Source: Hetaerina americana (Eukaryota > Arthropoda > Insecta > Odonata > Calopterygidae). Taken from it: a DNA stretch of 64,000 nt. The stretch lies in assembly GCA_022747635.1 (NCBI GenBank), contig JAKTNV010000027.1:3048501-3112500 (forward strand). The letters run 5' to 3'. The notes under the pieces were generated by a model. That model searched no databases. It was given only the letters and a program-made list of their open reading frames with translations, and was not told the origin of the DNA. The translations under genes were made by a program, and so were the position numbers. Below, in pieces: positions 55,804 through 64,000 of the stretch (position 1 is the first letter of the stretch; each line of letters begins with the position of its first letter).

Positions 55804-56165
55804 AACGAGCGACTGAGTAAAATAATGGTTTTAACAATGGAAAAACAGCTTTAATTTCACAATTAAAAGAAGGAAACCGAATATTTGGGAAGATTTTATA
55901 AGTCTTATTCCACATCCAAATTTAAGTGACCAAGCTTGACCGTTTCCACCAGGAAAATCTCCTATTTGCAACGTAACTGTAAAATAATAAAATAATGATA
56001 ATAATCCGTATATTACCCAATAATATGCGTAAAGAAAAGGCCATTCCTGAAACATGCCATCTTGTTTATTTGGAATTTATATTTGTTGACGTCGGTGCCG
56101 CGGATTTATAGCTGGAAAATATTCAACCAAGTAAAAATAATGGTTTCAAAATTAAAATAATTAAA
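55804..56165. repeat. 223-bp tandem repeat, block 2
   Basis: gagtaaaataatggttttaa (55813-55832) and cattcctgaaacatgccatc (56042-56061) match block 1. The block holds parts of two units with a small insertion near 55930-56020. Confidence 0.7.
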
Positions 56166-57235
56166 TTAAAACGAGGAGGGAAATTTCCTATTCGTTCCAA
56201 ACACAAATGGCTAACATTTGCACCAAGTTATTGGCTGTATTAAGATGTCTGAAAATCGTGTTCCGTAAAATACGTTTTTTACGACAGTTTAGACGATATA
56301 TTTCGCAAAAATATTAATAGAAAATAATCTGAAAAACGGAATATAGTTTCAAAAACCATTATTACAACGTATTCTCTTTAAAAACAGCCCTTTCATATGC
56401 ATTACGTGGTCAATAGGCATTTTAATTTATATAAATATCGTCAAAATATTTTATTAACACGCTGTCGGCTAAATGAACGGATCTAATTGGTTTCTAAGCC
56501 GCCAGTTTATTTCAGCAGTGTGAATATAAAACTGTTTAAAAGAACTATACAACATTTTTATGACTTAATTGCAACAAGAGTAATATTTAGTAACCAAACA
56601 AAATATCGGCTTAGGAAAAATATACTGTTAATAAAAATAAAAAAAAGCATTGATATCTCATAATATGTCCATTAAAAATTAATTCAAAAATATTTAATAT
56701 ATTTTAATAAAATTTAATTTATTAATTCTTCGAGATTACCCACACGGTAATTATGCATTTCAGTCGTACAAACGCGCCCTCGGAACAAAGGTATTGCGGG
56801 GTAGAATCAATATTGCGCACGCACACACACCCTATGGGGTCGTACGCACCCCATTCAAACACCAGCGGGGGAAACCCTCGGGTGAAAATAAAACCCGAAA
56901 TTGGTTTTCCCTAATTTACAGTCCAGCGAAGTCATCAATTGTGGTCCAGGGGGTCATAAGAGGACCGTTTATCAGACGCTCTTTGCCTGCGAGAGAGAGA
57001 CGCACTAAAAACATTAAAAACTTCGTGGAGCCATCGATAAAAGCAATCATGCCAGGGGAGTCTCACGCGGGAGGGCTTCATTTTCATTATTCATTTGTTC
57101 CTCCGCTCAGTTACGTGGGCCCCTCCTCCGTTGCTCGACGTGACACCATTGTCAGTTGGTCCTCTTTTCCTTGTTCATTCGGACCCCACAACCAACCCAC
57201 CCGCACTCGATTCGATTCGGGGTTTCCATCGCGAC
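56166..57235. other. no recognisable gene
   Basis: Strongly AT-rich to 56750, then ordinary sequence. The 185-codon plus frame at 56794-57351 has no domain and overlaps the MAR7 fragment on the other strand. Confidence 0.4.
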
Positions 57236-57239
57236 TCCA

Positions 57240-57523
57240 CTCGCTCTCCCCGAGAAAATCTCTCGATGCGGTTTGGAATCACCGCAAAGAAACGGTAGTT
57301 GGGAAACCTGTTCTAGTGTTTTGTCAACGCTGCGTGTTTCATCAACAATAATGGCTTTTTCAGGCTCGCAACCACGAAGTTTTACTACCCATCGATTTAC
57401 GGTAGACCTATCAACAGCATCGTCACCATAAACAGCCTTGGAACGACGATAAATCTCAGTAGGTGTCACTTTTCCAGCAGTTTAAGTTTCAATAACAGTA
57501 GGTTATTTAACTCGCGTCGACAT
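57240..57523 (-). mobile_element. MAR7: mariner N-terminal fragment
   Basis: Minus strand from an ATG at 57522 gives MSTRVK, a stop, then VTPTEIYRRSKAVYGDDAVD and STVNRWVVKLRGCEPEKA: the first helix-turn-helix of a mariner transposase. The similarity fades after IIVDETRSVDKTLEQ. No catalytic part. Confidence 0.65.
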
Positions 57524-57710
57524 GGCACTGGAACACGTCCCCTTACTTCTGCTTCTCAAAATACACTGGATGAATGTAACGACCCCGAACCTGCGCATGT
57601 GTGTTTAGGGGGAATGTTACTTCCACATTCCATCAGGTAGATGCACTTCTGAAGGTCATTTTGTTTGCTGTCTACAAGCATGTGTGCATTAGTTTTCAGC
57701 TTACCCTCGT

Positions 57711-57892
57711 AACAACAGAGACTAAACACCTCTTGCAATTTTCCACTTAATAAAGATTTATTTTCGACTAGTGTCGATGCACTGCATCAATTTGAAGGGA
57801 AAGGGTTGAAAATGATATATTATATTGAAACTAGTCAAAAAATAAATCTTTATTAAGTGGAAAATTGCAAGAGTATTCGTCTCTGTTGTTTG
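57711..57892. mobile_element. FB6: palindromic foldback with degraded hammerhead
   Basis: Arms: cttgcaattttccacttaat (57732-57751) and its complement near 57857-57876, with weaker pairing out to 57711/57892. Centre: GAAACTAGTC on plus (57827-57836), and on minus a TTGATGC-type start with CGACACTAGTC. GTGGAA lies 20 nt after the predicted plus cleavage C. The CUGANGA half is not preserved on plus. Confidence 0.5.
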
Positions 57893-58224
57893 AATCAAAG
57901 GCAAAGGGTCTAACCTTCAACTAACTAACGAACCTTTCCGGTGTAGATTGCTGATTTGTTCGCTTGCAGCCGGCCGCATTCAATGTTATCCCGGAGAGTC
58001 ATCCAAATAAATCGAGCGGATTTTTTAAACCCATTTTAGTATTACTGTTGAGCTATTAAATGTTCTCGCAAAAATCCTTGAAAAGTTGGAGAAAACCCCT
58101 GAATCGGAAACTATTTGATTGCTGGTGAGCCTGATTGTAAAGTAATTTGGTCACCATCCGCAATGGTGCCCACCTCTACAATAATTACGTGATATTGATA
58201 AATTACAGTCCTTAAAAAATACAA

Positions 58225-59090
58225 GCCTCATTCGGGAACTTGAGAAGGTTCAACGCCGGGGTGCCCATTTCGTTAAAAACTGTTACGATAAAACGAAAAG
58301 CGTGACTGAAATGCTTATGGAGTTGGGGTGGGAATCATTAGAAGAATGACTATACAAAACTAGGTTGAAATCACTAAATAAATTCAGATCCGCATGTTTC
58401 AGCACCGAGGTCTCGCAAATTATTCGCTCTCCAACATACATTGGTCGCTTCGATCATGCATATAAAATTCGGGAAATGGATGCCAGAACTAGCAGACTCA
58501 AGGACTCCTTCTTCCCACGGACAATACGGGATAGCAACTGCAGGGTTATAGTTAGCAAAAATTCCCCTTACCACCTAGAGGGTCTAGGGAATTAGTAATT
58601 CTACTCAAATGCATGCTCTTTCACTGATCTCGTGTGTTTTGTTGTCAAATCCTTTCCCGCAAGAGACTGCCATTTAATGAAAATTGTACTCGTAGACAGT
58701 GTTGCTTGCCGTGCTTTAAGTTTCCCCTTTCATACCTCGTCTCTCTCTGGTGGGAGGCGCCTACGCTACCTGCCAGCTGCGGTTTGCTACATTCCCTCCC
58801 TTGTGTCTTTGAGGTCGGAGACCACGAGTGGCATGTCCATGTCACAATAATGGAACTTCCCCCTCTTGCTTTTCATTTCTAATCTGCACATTATTGGATA
58901 GATTTTGTACTAGTGCTTTCCTAGGCGCATGTGCATGCTAGTCAATAGTGTATGTGTTCGCGTGCGTGTAAGCTGGAAAGGTTTTTTCATGGATATATTC
59001 GCCTCTGTTAGTGTGAGTTTGCATGAAGTTGTTGGTTTTGCATGTGGTGGCTTACAGGGTATTATAAAGATGAATTACCCTAGTGTAATT
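58225..59090 (+). mobile_element. LINE-A (A4) 3' copy
   Basis: The frame gives LEKVQRRGAHFVKNCYDKT, TEMLMELGWESLEE, a stop, then FDHAYKIREMDARTSRLKDS and FFPRTIRDSN (to 58595). A long UTR to about 59085 includes cgcatgtgcatgctagtcaa and ends in a degraded ggcttacagggtatta hairpin end. Confidence 0.8.
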
Positions 59091-59183
59091 TTCATTTATT
59101 TTGTACTGAAATTCAATCAAGGTCAAAAAGTTAAAATTTATGAATTTTATGCGTAATACTTCTCCCCTGCCATACACCTTGTT

Positions 59184-61700
59184 CATCTACATCTACATCT
59201 ACTCAATACCCCGCAAGCCGCCGCAAGGGCGTGTGGCGGGGGGTGCTAGGACACCACCCATAATTTAGAAAAGAAAAATAATAAAAAAAAAATCGCATGC
59301 AATAACGACAAAATCATATATAAAAAAAAACATGGCATACATTCATGCATGAACACTTACACCCCACACACATGCAAACACTCAAACTACCAACTAACAT
59401 ACACATGCACCTGAAAGTATACCTAACATCTCTATAGTGTTTAATTTTGTTCCGACTTGTAAATTCAAAGTTTTTAATATTTCTAAAGTGACTTCGGTTT
59501 CTTGCTATTATGATTACTGATTGTTCGGGGAAAGAATGAGTATTTGTACCTATCTGTCTTGGAATCTATCTCCCTTAGTTTATCTTTGTGGTCTGATCTA
59601 CCTAAGTAGTGTGGGGCCATTATAATTCCTTCAGTGTCATATTTAAACTCGTTTGTTCTGAACCTTTCTAAAAGTCTAAGCCTCGCTTGTTCTCTCCGCA
59701 CTTCAAGTGGTTCCCAGCCTAAATCCCCTAAGAGACCTGTCACACTTGTGTTTTTATCATAACAATTTTTAACGAATCTAGCGGATTTTCTCTGGACTTT
59801 ATCTAATTCTTTTTGCCAAATTTTCTCCCACGGATCCCAAATACTTGCGGCATATTCCAAATGAGGTCTAACTAGAGCAAAATAACACCTCTCTTTAACT
59901 TTTTCATTACATTTCCCCACCACCCGTTTTATGAAGCCAAGTTTCTTTAAAGCTGATCCGCATATTGTCCTGATATGTGCTCCCCATGAAAGGCGTGGTG
60001 TTAGAACAACCCCCAAATATTTAACTTGATTTGCCGTAGTCAATACTGAACCCTCTATTTTGTAGTTTATATCCTGTTCCTCGCTTCCTTTATTCCAAAA
60101 TTTCAAAACTGCACATTTATCTATATTAAGTGTTAATCCCCATTTATTGCACCATCCCGAGATATTGTCTAAGTCTCTAGAGAGTAGCTCGCGATCTAGT
60201 TGGCTCCTTATTTCCCTGTATATCACCGTGTCGTCAGCAAATAACCTTAGATTGCTACTAACGTGTGTGCTTAAGTCATTTATGTATATTAAGAACAGAA
60301 GAGGCCCTATTACACTTCCCTGGGGGACGCCCGAAGTAACATCTCTCTCCGTTGAGCACAACCCATCTATGACTACTATTTGTTTGCGGTTTGACAAGAA
60401 GTCCCTAATCCAATTAATTATTTTCTCATTGATCCCATAGTATTTAAGTTTGTGTAACAATTTATTGTGTGGGACTTTGTCGAAGGCTTTTTTGAAATCC
60501 AGGAATACTGCATCGACTTGGGTGTTGTTTTCTCCCGATCTAAGTATATCGTGAATGAAGAGACCAAGTTGTGTTTCGCAAGATCTGCTTTTCCTAAATC
60601 CGTGCTGGTTGTGGATTAGTATTTTCCTACTATCAAGAAATTTCATAATGTTAGTGACAATAACGTGTTCCAATATTTTACAAGAGATCGATGTTAAAGA
60701 AATGGGTCGGTAATTGGTTGGTTTATCCCTATCGCGGCCTTTATAGATGGGAGTTATATGGGCTAGCTTCCAGTCGCGAGGCACTGAGCCTTCTTCTATC
60801 GATTTTAGAAAAACAATATGTAAAAATGGGGCAATGTCGTCAGCTAATTCCTTTAATATTCTAGTAGGTATTTCTTCCGGACCAGGTGCCTTGTGTGCTT
60901 TGATACTACGGAGCAGATGTACTATTCCCTGCTTGGTCAGTGTAAGATCGCTCATGTGTTCCCCGGGTGGGTGTGGAGGATCGTTTGGTGCGTTTGTGTT
61001 TTTGTTGTAGACGCTCTGGAAAAAATGGTTTAAAATATTTGCCTTTTTCACGCTATCTGTAATGATTTCTCCATTTTCCGTCTTCAAAGAGTGAACAGTG
61101 GGACGTTTACCCTGTATTTCCCTAACATAGGACCAGAATGACTTTGGATTTTCCTCAAGATATTCGCTTAGCATTTTAGATTTAAAAGAGTGTAGTGCTG
61201 TGCGCATAATACTTTTCGTCTTACTACGACATTCTTTTAGTAGCTGTTTGGTTGTATTCACAAAACTTATATCGTCACTTTTTAAACTCTTTTTGAAATT
61301 TGACTGTAGCTTTCTTTGCCTTCTTAATGCCGATCTGACTTCCCCGTTGTACCATCTAGGTTCCTTACTGTCGCATTTGAGTTTGGACGGGATGTACGTA
61401 TTTATTCCTTCGCGTAAAATATTTAAGAAATAATTCCAAGTGTTCTCTGTATTTGTTGTCAGTGTTTTTGTCTTGTATTCCGGTAATTTTATCTTTAAAT
61501 ATTCTCTTAGTCCGTTAAAATTTGCCTTGTTGTATAGGTATATTTTACGCTTTTCTTTGTTTATTTTGACGAACTTAGTTTTTAACTCCACAAGAATAGC
61601 CTTATGGTCACTGATTCCGTCTATTATTTCAATGTTAGTAATGATTTCGGGCATAGAAGTCGCAAAGATGGTTGGTGGATTGTGGGGTATATATACAGTA
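59184..61700 (-). mobile_element. LINE-A (A1): best copy, 5'-truncated
   Basis: The 3' end lies at 59184-59204 with catctacatctacatctac (tail TAGATG on minus). Next come the hairpin (ccccgcaagccgccgcaagg complement), a 280-bp UTR and the 745-codon frame. Homology starts within the endonuclease near 61680, so roughly the first 200 endonuclease codons and any upstream ORF are missing. It serves as the reference for all LINE-A fragments listed here. Confidence 0.95.
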
Positions 61701-61720
61701 TATGATGTAGATGTGGACAT
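59483..61720 (-). CDS. LINE-A endonuclease end plus intact reverse transcriptase
   Basis: Uninterrupted 745 codons. Residues about 15-45 are the end of an AP-like endonuclease (GISDHKAI, His at 39). Residues about 200-290 hold the pre-RT region (LEENPKSFWSYV, HKAPGPEEIP). The RT follows: PIYKGRDRDKPTNYRPISLT, HGFRKSRSCETQL, motif A VFLDFKKAFDKVPH (Asp near 408), motif B SGVPQGSVIGPLLF (near 463) and motif C FADDTVIY (residues 494-501, both Asp intact). The thumb and C-terminal part include LGVVLTPRLSWGAHI and end with KYSFFPRTISNHN. The first 14 codons come from flanking DNA, so the start ATG is fortuitous. This clade (CR1/L2-like) copies its RNA at a nicked target; the RT could be active, but the endonuclease is incomplete. 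Confidence 0.93.
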   Translation of the reverse strand: MSTSTSYTVYIPHNPPTIFATSMPEIITNIEIIDGISDHKAILVELKTKFVKINKEKRKIYLYNKANFNGLREYLKIKLPEYKTKTLTTNTENTWNYFLNILREGINTYIPSKLKCDSKEPRWYNGEVRSALRRQRKLQSNFKKSLKSDDISFVNTTKQLLKECRSKTKSIMRTALHSFKSKMLSEYLEENPKSFWSYVREIQGKRPTVHSLKTENGEIITDSVKKANILNHFFQSVYNKNTNAPNDPPHPPGEHMSDLTLTKQGIVHLLRSIKAHKAPGPEEIPTRILKELADDIAPFLHIVFLKSIEEGSVPRDWKLAHITPIYKGRDRDKPTNYRPISLTSISCKILEHVIVTNIMKFLDSRKILIHNQHGFRKSRSCETQLGLFIHDILRSGENNTQVDAVFLDFKKAFDKVPHNKLLHKLKYYGINEKIINWIRDFLSNRKQIVVIDGLCSTERDVTSGVPQGSVIGPLLFLIYINDLSTHVSSNLRLFADDTVIYREIRSQLDRELLSRDLDNISGWCNKWGLTLNIDKCAVLKFWNKGSEEQDINYKIEGSVLTTANQVKYLGVVLTPRLSWGAHIRTICGSALKKLGFIKRVVGKCNEKVKERCYFALVRPHLEYAASIWDPWEKIWQKELDKVQRKSARFVKNCYDKNTSVTGLLGDLGWEPLEVRREQARLRLLERFRTNEFKYDTEGIIMAPHYLGRSDHKDKLREIDSKTDRYKYSFFPRTISNHNSKKPKSL

Positions 61721-62286
61721 TCGTTACAGTGCTTTGTAATGAGGGCATTGGACTCTTTCAAACCTTTGGCAAATTCGCCATTCGTTCATCCCGGCGGTGA
61801 GGGCCAAGTCGTCATCACAATATTTCAAATCCATAAATTGGTTGATCGGGGCCCGGAGTGGTGGTGGTGGTTATGGGTAGGTGGTAAAACAAAGGAAGAC
61901 GTCCGTCCGAAGAAAATAGGGGAGAAGAGTCTTCAGGCAATGGTAAGGAAAGATGAAAAGAAATTACAGGTTAACTGTAATTAACCTGTATTATACTATA
62001 TTCTTAGACCCAGATAATTTTTGAGTGATATCGTTAATGAAATGGACTGCCGGGAATCGGAACGGTGATTGAAGGCCAAGTGGGACTCCTCTTCGTGGCG
62101 AACATGTATTTGAGGGCACTCTCTCTTACTATGTGCTAATATTGGCTCTAAATCAGATGGCGTATGATGGTTACTACTACGTGAGGCTGCAGTTTCTGAA
62201 GACGTAATTTCGAACGGAAAACATTGTAAATCAACCCATCATCCCGTGTAATCGCGATTATTTCTTTTTTGAGTTTGTCCTATACT
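61705..62286. other. no recognisable gene
   Basis: Unassigned, with an 81-codon plus frame (61739-61984) lacking a domain. Confidence 0.4.
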
Positions 62287-62298
62287 TTAAAGGGAGTC

Positions 62299-62930
62299 GG
62301 AAAAGAAAGAAATACTTGGTTGTTCCACATATATTTTATTAACACGACCTAGGTTTCGACTTACAAAGTCATCATCAGGTAAAGAACAGAAGACACAGGG
62401 CTTTATATAGTGGATAGAGAACTGGAGAGGGGAGGTGTTTGAGAAGAGGGAGGAGGGGAAAGAGAAAGGGAAATGGTGTGTAAGTTTGGGGGGAGGGGGA
62501 GAAGACGGTTGTGTATGGCGTCGGGGTGGGAGATTACGGTTGGTTACTGCTTCAGGGGGGGAGAGGGGCTGAGGAACAGAGGGAGGTCCAGGAGGGGGGA
62601 ACGGGAGGAATAAGTTAGGTCATTAACTAGAATACCCTTAAGGTGACTATTCTTTGAAATTTCCAACCGTTCCAAGGCATCTAATCTCAAGCCTTTTTTC
62701 TCTACATGCAGAATTTTGGGGACAAAGTCACTGGAGTGGTTGTTTTCTATAAGGTGCTGGGCAAAATTGGATGACATATTTCCGTTTTTAAAACAAGCGT
62801 AATGTTCCTTGAGTCGTTGATTGTAAGTCGAAACCTAGGTCGTGTTAATAAAATATATGTGGAACAACCAAGTATTTCTTTCTTTTCCGATATGAATCGC
62901 TTCCACAAAGTGACGCCTCAGACAATTTTA
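62299..62930 (-). mobile_element. Penelope-like element remnant with inverted pseudo-LTRs
   Basis: 632 bp between perfect 12-bp duplications ttaaagggagtc (62287-62298, 62931-62942). Inverted arms of about 69 bp (62299-62367 and 62822-62890) surround a middle that encodes, on minus, the C-terminal end of a Penelope GIY-YIG protein. The left arm carries a hammerhead-like core on minus (62378-62346): CTGATGA, T, a GACTT/AAGTC stem, GAAA, ACCTAGGTC; GTGGAA lies 17 nt beyond. The right arm has the GAAA half but a degraded CTGATGA. A 40-nt tail follows the right arm (62891-62930, cttccacaaagtgacgcc). Confidence 0.85.
62544..62822 (-). pseudogene. Penelope-like GIY-YIG protein, C-terminal fragment
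   Basis: Open on minus from the arm junction (about 62822): YNQRLKEHYACFKNGNMSSN, then FAQHLIENNHSSD, KILHVEKKGLRLDALERLEI and a stop at 62544. This matches the layout of the end of Penelope endonuclease domains (R..EH, SNFA.HL...H, LH..KKG..L..LE..EI). The catalytic GIY and YIG motifs, and the entire reverse transcriptase, are absent. The last 30 codons run into low-complexity Leu/Pro sequence. It is a remnant and not a functional gene. Confidence 0.75.
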
Positions 62931-62999
62931 TTAAAGGGAGTCAGCAAAAATCCTATAGGAGACTAAGAGACTGACGCCAAAGGCGGCCGAATCAATTCG

Positions 63000-63775
63000 T
63001 TTATTCCCTCTTCATCTCTGAGTACTTTCATTGCCTCCCTTCATCCCGTCTAACATCCCTATCCTGTTCCTTCCCTTTCCTCGTTTGCCGAACGTTCTCC
63101 CCTCTATCACAGTCTTCAACATCCCACTGCCGGTCAATACCCCCTTCATCCACTTTTCCTGCCTCCATAGGATATCGCCTAACAAACCCCTCTCTTCGCC
63201 CACCATACCAAGTACTTCCTCATTTGTTTTCTTCTCTGTCCATTTCATCTTCTCCATTCTTCTCCACACCCACATTTCAAAAGCCTCCAGTCTACGTCTA
63301 TCCTCCTGCTTCAATGACCTCGTTTCCGCGCCGTACATAACTAAGCTCCGTAATAACAGAATACATATATTCAAATCATGCCGTACATCTGTGAAAAAAT
63401 TGATCTATTAAATAAAAAGAAAAACATTCAGGGTATGGACTAAAGAAATAAACTGCCAATTCTAATTATCTCCTTCTATTATCTTTTTTGAATGATTATG
63501 TTTTCGCACCGTACATAACTACGCTCCATATCAAAGTTTTCATAGACCTTTTCTTAACATCCTTACTCGACGTCCCCGTCATCAATTCCCTCCTACTTGT
63601 GAAAACCTCTTTGCCTAGCGCAATATTTCTCCTAATCACTTCTCTGCTACTTTGACCATGTTGGTCCAAAACACTTCCGAGATACATAAACTGTTTTACC
63701 AGCTCTAATATTTGTCCTCCAATTTAAAAGTTTAGCTTAGTCTTCCACTTTCTGGACAACCGCATTAAATATGCT
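63000..63775 (-). mobile_element. LINE-B copy 5, split
   Basis: Minus frame 63374-63012 encodes LKQEDRRRLEAFEMWVWRRM, KWTEKKTNEEVLGMVGEERG and GKRGKGRNRIGMLDG. The upstream part resumes at about 63505-63775 (LGSVLDQHGQSSREV, LGKEVFTSRRELMTG). Between them lies a LINE-A UTR piece. Confidence 0.85.
63357..63504 (-). mobile_element. LINE-A (A3) UTR piece inside LINE-B
   Basis: tattcaaatcatgccgtaca and ctgccaattctaattatctc match the A3 UTR at 50.53-50.68 kb. About 40 bp of LINE-B around gccgtacataacta is present on both sides. Confidence 0.65.
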
Positions 63776-64000
63776 ATCTAGTATGTATAAAAGGAAGACA
63801 TTTAACGGTCCCTAACGACTACTGTCTTCTTCTTGTGCACGGACGTCCTCTGGTTTGCTCTACATAGTCAGAGTCGTCTCCGTCCTGCCGTCCATAAAGC
63901 CGACCCTTTATTACCCCCCCCCCTCACCCCCTCCCCCGTTCACCGCCTTCTCCTTACTTTCTAACCTTGAATCTCTCCTACCGCCCGCTTTTCTGCCTTC

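Noticed and set aside
61680..61720. native start of the LINE-A ORF at 61720
   Set aside because: The first 14 codons derive from flanking DNA, and the endonuclease homology begins mid-domain.

Overview
The window looks like intergenic or intronic DNA from an arthropod, probably an insect; the species cannot be named from the sequence. I found no convincing host protein exon. The only clear host-type gene is a tRNA-Ala(AGC) at 38620-38692, with an intact cloverleaf, the G3:U70 pair and a T6 terminator. Nearly everything else that can be recognised is transposable element, mostly truncated, nested or rearranged. Family labels used here (LINE-A, LINE-B, MAR1-7, SINE-1 to 3, FB1-7) are mine.

LINE-A is a CR1/L2-like non-LTR retrotransposon with a C-terminal FFPRTI motif and a TAGATG-type 3' tail. 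Its best copy (59184-61700, minus) keeps an uninterrupted reverse transcriptase frame of 745 codons and lacks only the 5' part of the endonuclease. About 30 further pieces from at least four 3'UTR subfamilies are scattered on both strands. LINE-B is a second family (C-terminal WRRMEKVKWTEKK region, short TAA-rich 3' end) with five clear defective copies near 4.3-7.7, 15.8-17.3, 27.3-28.2, 31.6-32.7 and 63.0-63.8 kb. Three tRNA-headed SINE families are present; SINE-1 copies show 11- and 14-bp target duplications.

Mariner transposons form at least seven families. MAR4 (21.4-22.7 kb) is nearly full length, with one frameshift and one stop. MAR1, MAR2, MAR3 and MAR5 are internally deleted, usually across the catalytic core, and in MAR2 and MAR3 several copies share the same deletion, so defective forms seem to have been mobilised. 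MAR5 has both ends built from the same 3' part of the transposon in inverted orientation.

The most unusual content is a set of short palindromes (FB1-FB6) and one single-armed copy (FB7) at 3.0, 6.0, 7.8, 9.5, 31.8, 39.9 and 57.8 kb, plus a larger relative at 62.3-62.9 kb that carries a Penelope-type GIY-YIG C-terminal coding piece. At their centres lie hammerhead-ribozyme-like cores (CUGANGA, stem, GAAA, short self-complementary stem, UC) facing outward. In most, a GTGGAA box follows 16-22 nt after the predicted cleavage site, and five carry a related one-sided 3' tail (consensus near TTCCACAAAGTGACGCC). I read them as inverted pseudo-LTR products of Penelope-like elements.

Layout: 0.6-3.1 kb MAR2, LINE-A, SINE-2, FB1; 4-9.7 kb LINE-A/LINE-B remnants, FB2, FB7, FB3 and AT repeats; 10.6-17.3 kb MAR1, SINE-1, LINE-A, MAR3, LINE-B; 18.4-19.2 kb MAR2 split by LINE-A; 21.4-30.6 kb MAR4, SINE-1, MAR5, LINE-B, LINE-A; 31.6-40.1 kb LINE-B with FB4, MAR3, MAR2, SINE-3, tRNA-Ala, LINE-A with FB5; 40.7-51.0 kb dense LINE-A 3' ends with MAR1, MAR2 and MAR6; 51.5-56.2 kb two blocks of a 223-bp tandem repeat around LINE-A; 57.2-63.8 kb MAR7, FB6, LINE-A with the intact RT, the Penelope element and LINE-B. 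GC-rich blocks at 28.65-29.25 and 45.24-45.9 kb hold long open frames on both strands but no recognisable domain.
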